Below, piece after piece: positions 23,085 through 23,959 of a stretch of 23,959 nucleotides of DNA. A program made the translations under genes and the position numbers. Under the pieces are notes generated by a model. That model searched no databases. It saw only the letters and a list, made by a program, of their open reading frames with translations, and was not told where the DNA came from. How positions within the stretch are numbered: the first letter of the stretch is position 1; each line of letters begins with the position of its first letter. Origin of the DNA: Deltaproteobacteria bacterium. GTDB taxonomy: Bacteria; Desulfobacterota; Desulfobacteria; Desulfobacterales; JAUVGT01. The DNA lies in NCBI GenBank assembly GCA_030593645.1, contig JAUVGT010000014.1, positions 1 to 23,959 of the forward strand, in the 5' to 3' direction.

Positions 23085-23645
23085 ATGTCAAACAATGAAA
23101 AACTAAATGTCCCTTTCCCAAAATCTTATTGGGCGGTGCCGAACATGTTACTGGTCGGAAAATTCCCCGGGGCAAAAGATGCCGGGGAGATGGAAATAAG
23201 ACTAAATCATTTAATCGACAGCGGCATACGCTATTATATCAATCTTATGGAGGAAACAGAAACAGATTTTAACGGGGATCTTTTTGTTTCGTACGAAGAG
23301 ATTCTGATGGAACTGGCTGCCCTGAAGGGTATCCGAATTTCCTGTGATCGTTTGTCTATCGAGGATTTCAATGTACCATCGGTTGGTAAAATGAAGTCGA
23401 TCCTGGATTCAATTGATCGATCCATTAATAATAAAGAACCGGTGTATGTACACTGCCTTGGCGGTGTCGGCCGGACCGGAACGGTTGTCGGATGCTACCT
23501 GATACGTCACGGACTTGCGTCCAAAAAGGATGTTCTGGATAAAATCCAGTTTTTGCGCAGGGATATTCCAGGATCACCCCAGGCTTCCCCGGAAACCGGT
23601 CCACAGCGGGAGATGATCTGGAATTGGGCCGGTTATTCAGCCTGA
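23085..23645 (+). CDS. Dual-specificity/tyrosine phosphatase-like protein
   Basis: A cysteine-based phosphatase of 186 residues. The signature HCLGGVGRTG gives Cys124 and Arg130 of the HC-x5-R loop, and SIEDFNVPS supplies the probable general acid Asp94. The N-terminus (FPKSYWAVPNMLLVGKFPG) is like the small phosphatases found alone or fused to ADP-ribosylglycohydrolases, and it is free of a signal peptide, so it acts in the cytosol. It lies 47 bases after Sir2 on the same strand; the ribosome binding site is weak. Substrate may be a phosphoprotein or a small phosphorylated compound. Confidence 0.85.
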   Translation: MSNNEKLNVPFPKSYWAVPNMLLVGKFPGAKDAGEMEIRLNHLIDSGIRYYINLMEETETDFNGDLFVSYEEILMELAALKGIRISCDRLSIEDFNVPSVGKMKSILDSIDRSINNKEPVYVHCLGGVGRTGTVVGCYLIRHGLASKKDVLDKIQFLRRDIPGSPQASPETGPQREMIWNWAGYSA

Positions 23646-23749
23646 CATTTATTATTATATATCAACTATAGCTTCAAATTTTTTTGAGCCGCATAGCGGT
23701 TAAATCATTGCTTTTCACTGTGCCTCTGAGAAACCTGACTATTTGATGA

Positions 23750-23959
23750 TTACACCAATCCGCCTTCACACAGGGGTCTGTTTTCCAATATTCTATCGGG
23801 GTGGAAAATGGAAAGATCAAGAACCGGCGGTTTATTCAGGATAAGTTCTGAAATGTAACGGCCCACAGCCGGGGCCTGCTGGAGGCCGTGACCTGAAAAG
23901 CCGTTTGCAAGGAACAAACCCTTAAGTTCCGGCCATTCACCAAGGATGGCGTTTCCGTC
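23750..23959 (-). CDS. FAD-dependent oxidoreductase (DAO family), 3' part
   Basis: The last 69 codons of a gene entering from the right edge. The reading GEWPELKGLFLANGFSGHG, then QQAPAVGRYISELIL, is the C-terminal FAD-binding segment of D-amino-acid-oxidase-like and FOXRED1-like flavoproteins, where GFSGHG contacts the flavin. The frame ends at TAA 23752-23750. It is convergent with the phosphatase gene; the 104 bases between them contain a small hairpin (AGCCGC/GCGGTT) without a T-run after it. The substrate cannot be guessed from this part. Confidence 0.85.
   Translation of the reverse strand, partial: DGNAILGEWPELKGLFLANGFSGHGLQQAPAVGRYISELILNKPPVLDLSIFHPDRILENRPLCEGGLV

Noticed and set aside
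23660..23745. Hairpin AGCCGC/GCGGTT as shared terminator of the phosphatase and oxidoreductase genes
   Set aside because: Short stem with a wobble pair and no T-run on the 3' side of either strand.

Overview
The window is 23,959 bases of bacterial chromosome with moderate GC. It most resembles a Gram-negative anaerobe of the Desulfobacterota (Desulfobacterales-like). Three things suggest this: a TolC/MFP/RND pump, which implies an outer membrane; a decayed sensor ending in the CSSCKKIR...HGICPEC module I associate with that group; and palindromic GGGCGGGTT-type and CGATTC-type intergenic repeats. This assignment is an inference from gene style. There is no rRNA or marker gene here to prove it, and I saw no tRNA, rRNA, CRISPR array or complete insertion sequence.

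Layout. 1-2.0 kb (minus strand): a thiamine-binding lipoprotein gene behind a textbook promoter, TPP riboswitch and intrinsic terminator, then a decayed membrane sensor gene. 2.1-4.0 kb (minus): a LysE-type exporter and a secreted choloylglycine-hydrolase-like Ntn hydrolase. 4.0-5.9 kb: an accessory patch. It holds a DUF2161 gene with a PD-(D/E)xK-like signature that starts just after a 125-bp imperfect dyad resembling an integron attC site, a second PD-(D/E)xK-like fragment, a YwqK/MORN-like fragment, REP-like hairpins, and a strong palindrome in front of a 39-residue ORF. 5.9-13.8 kb: an (alpha/alpha)6-toroid enzyme gene diverging from a tetR-tolC-MFP-RND efflux operon, with TetR-like operators between them. 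13.8-13.95 kb: a cluster of intergenic repeats. 13.95-15.75 kb (minus): a histidine kinase/response regulator pair. 16.0-17.7 kb (plus): a nitronate monooxygenase-like enzyme with a C-terminal cysteine cluster, and a dodecin-like protein ending in a strong terminator shared with convergent htpG (17.8-19.7 kb). 19.9-23.6 kb (plus): a DUF2157 membrane protein, an enlarged GDYXXLXY protein, a Sir2 deacetylase and a tyrosine/dual-specificity phosphatase in one tight run. The window ends in the 3' part of an FAD-dependent oxidoreductase on the minus strand.

How the parts work together. The TetR regulator probably represses its own pump operon through an operator at the transcription start, and may co-control the divergent toroid gene. 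The kinase/regulator pair has an 11-bp tandem repeat upstream that suits autoregulation by an OmpR-type protein. Translational overlaps (ATGA) couple MFP to RND and GDYXXLXY to Sir2. I see no complete novel defence system. The least ordinary region is 4.0-5.9 kb, which looks like recombined or decaying accessory DNA with a possible integron-type recombination site.
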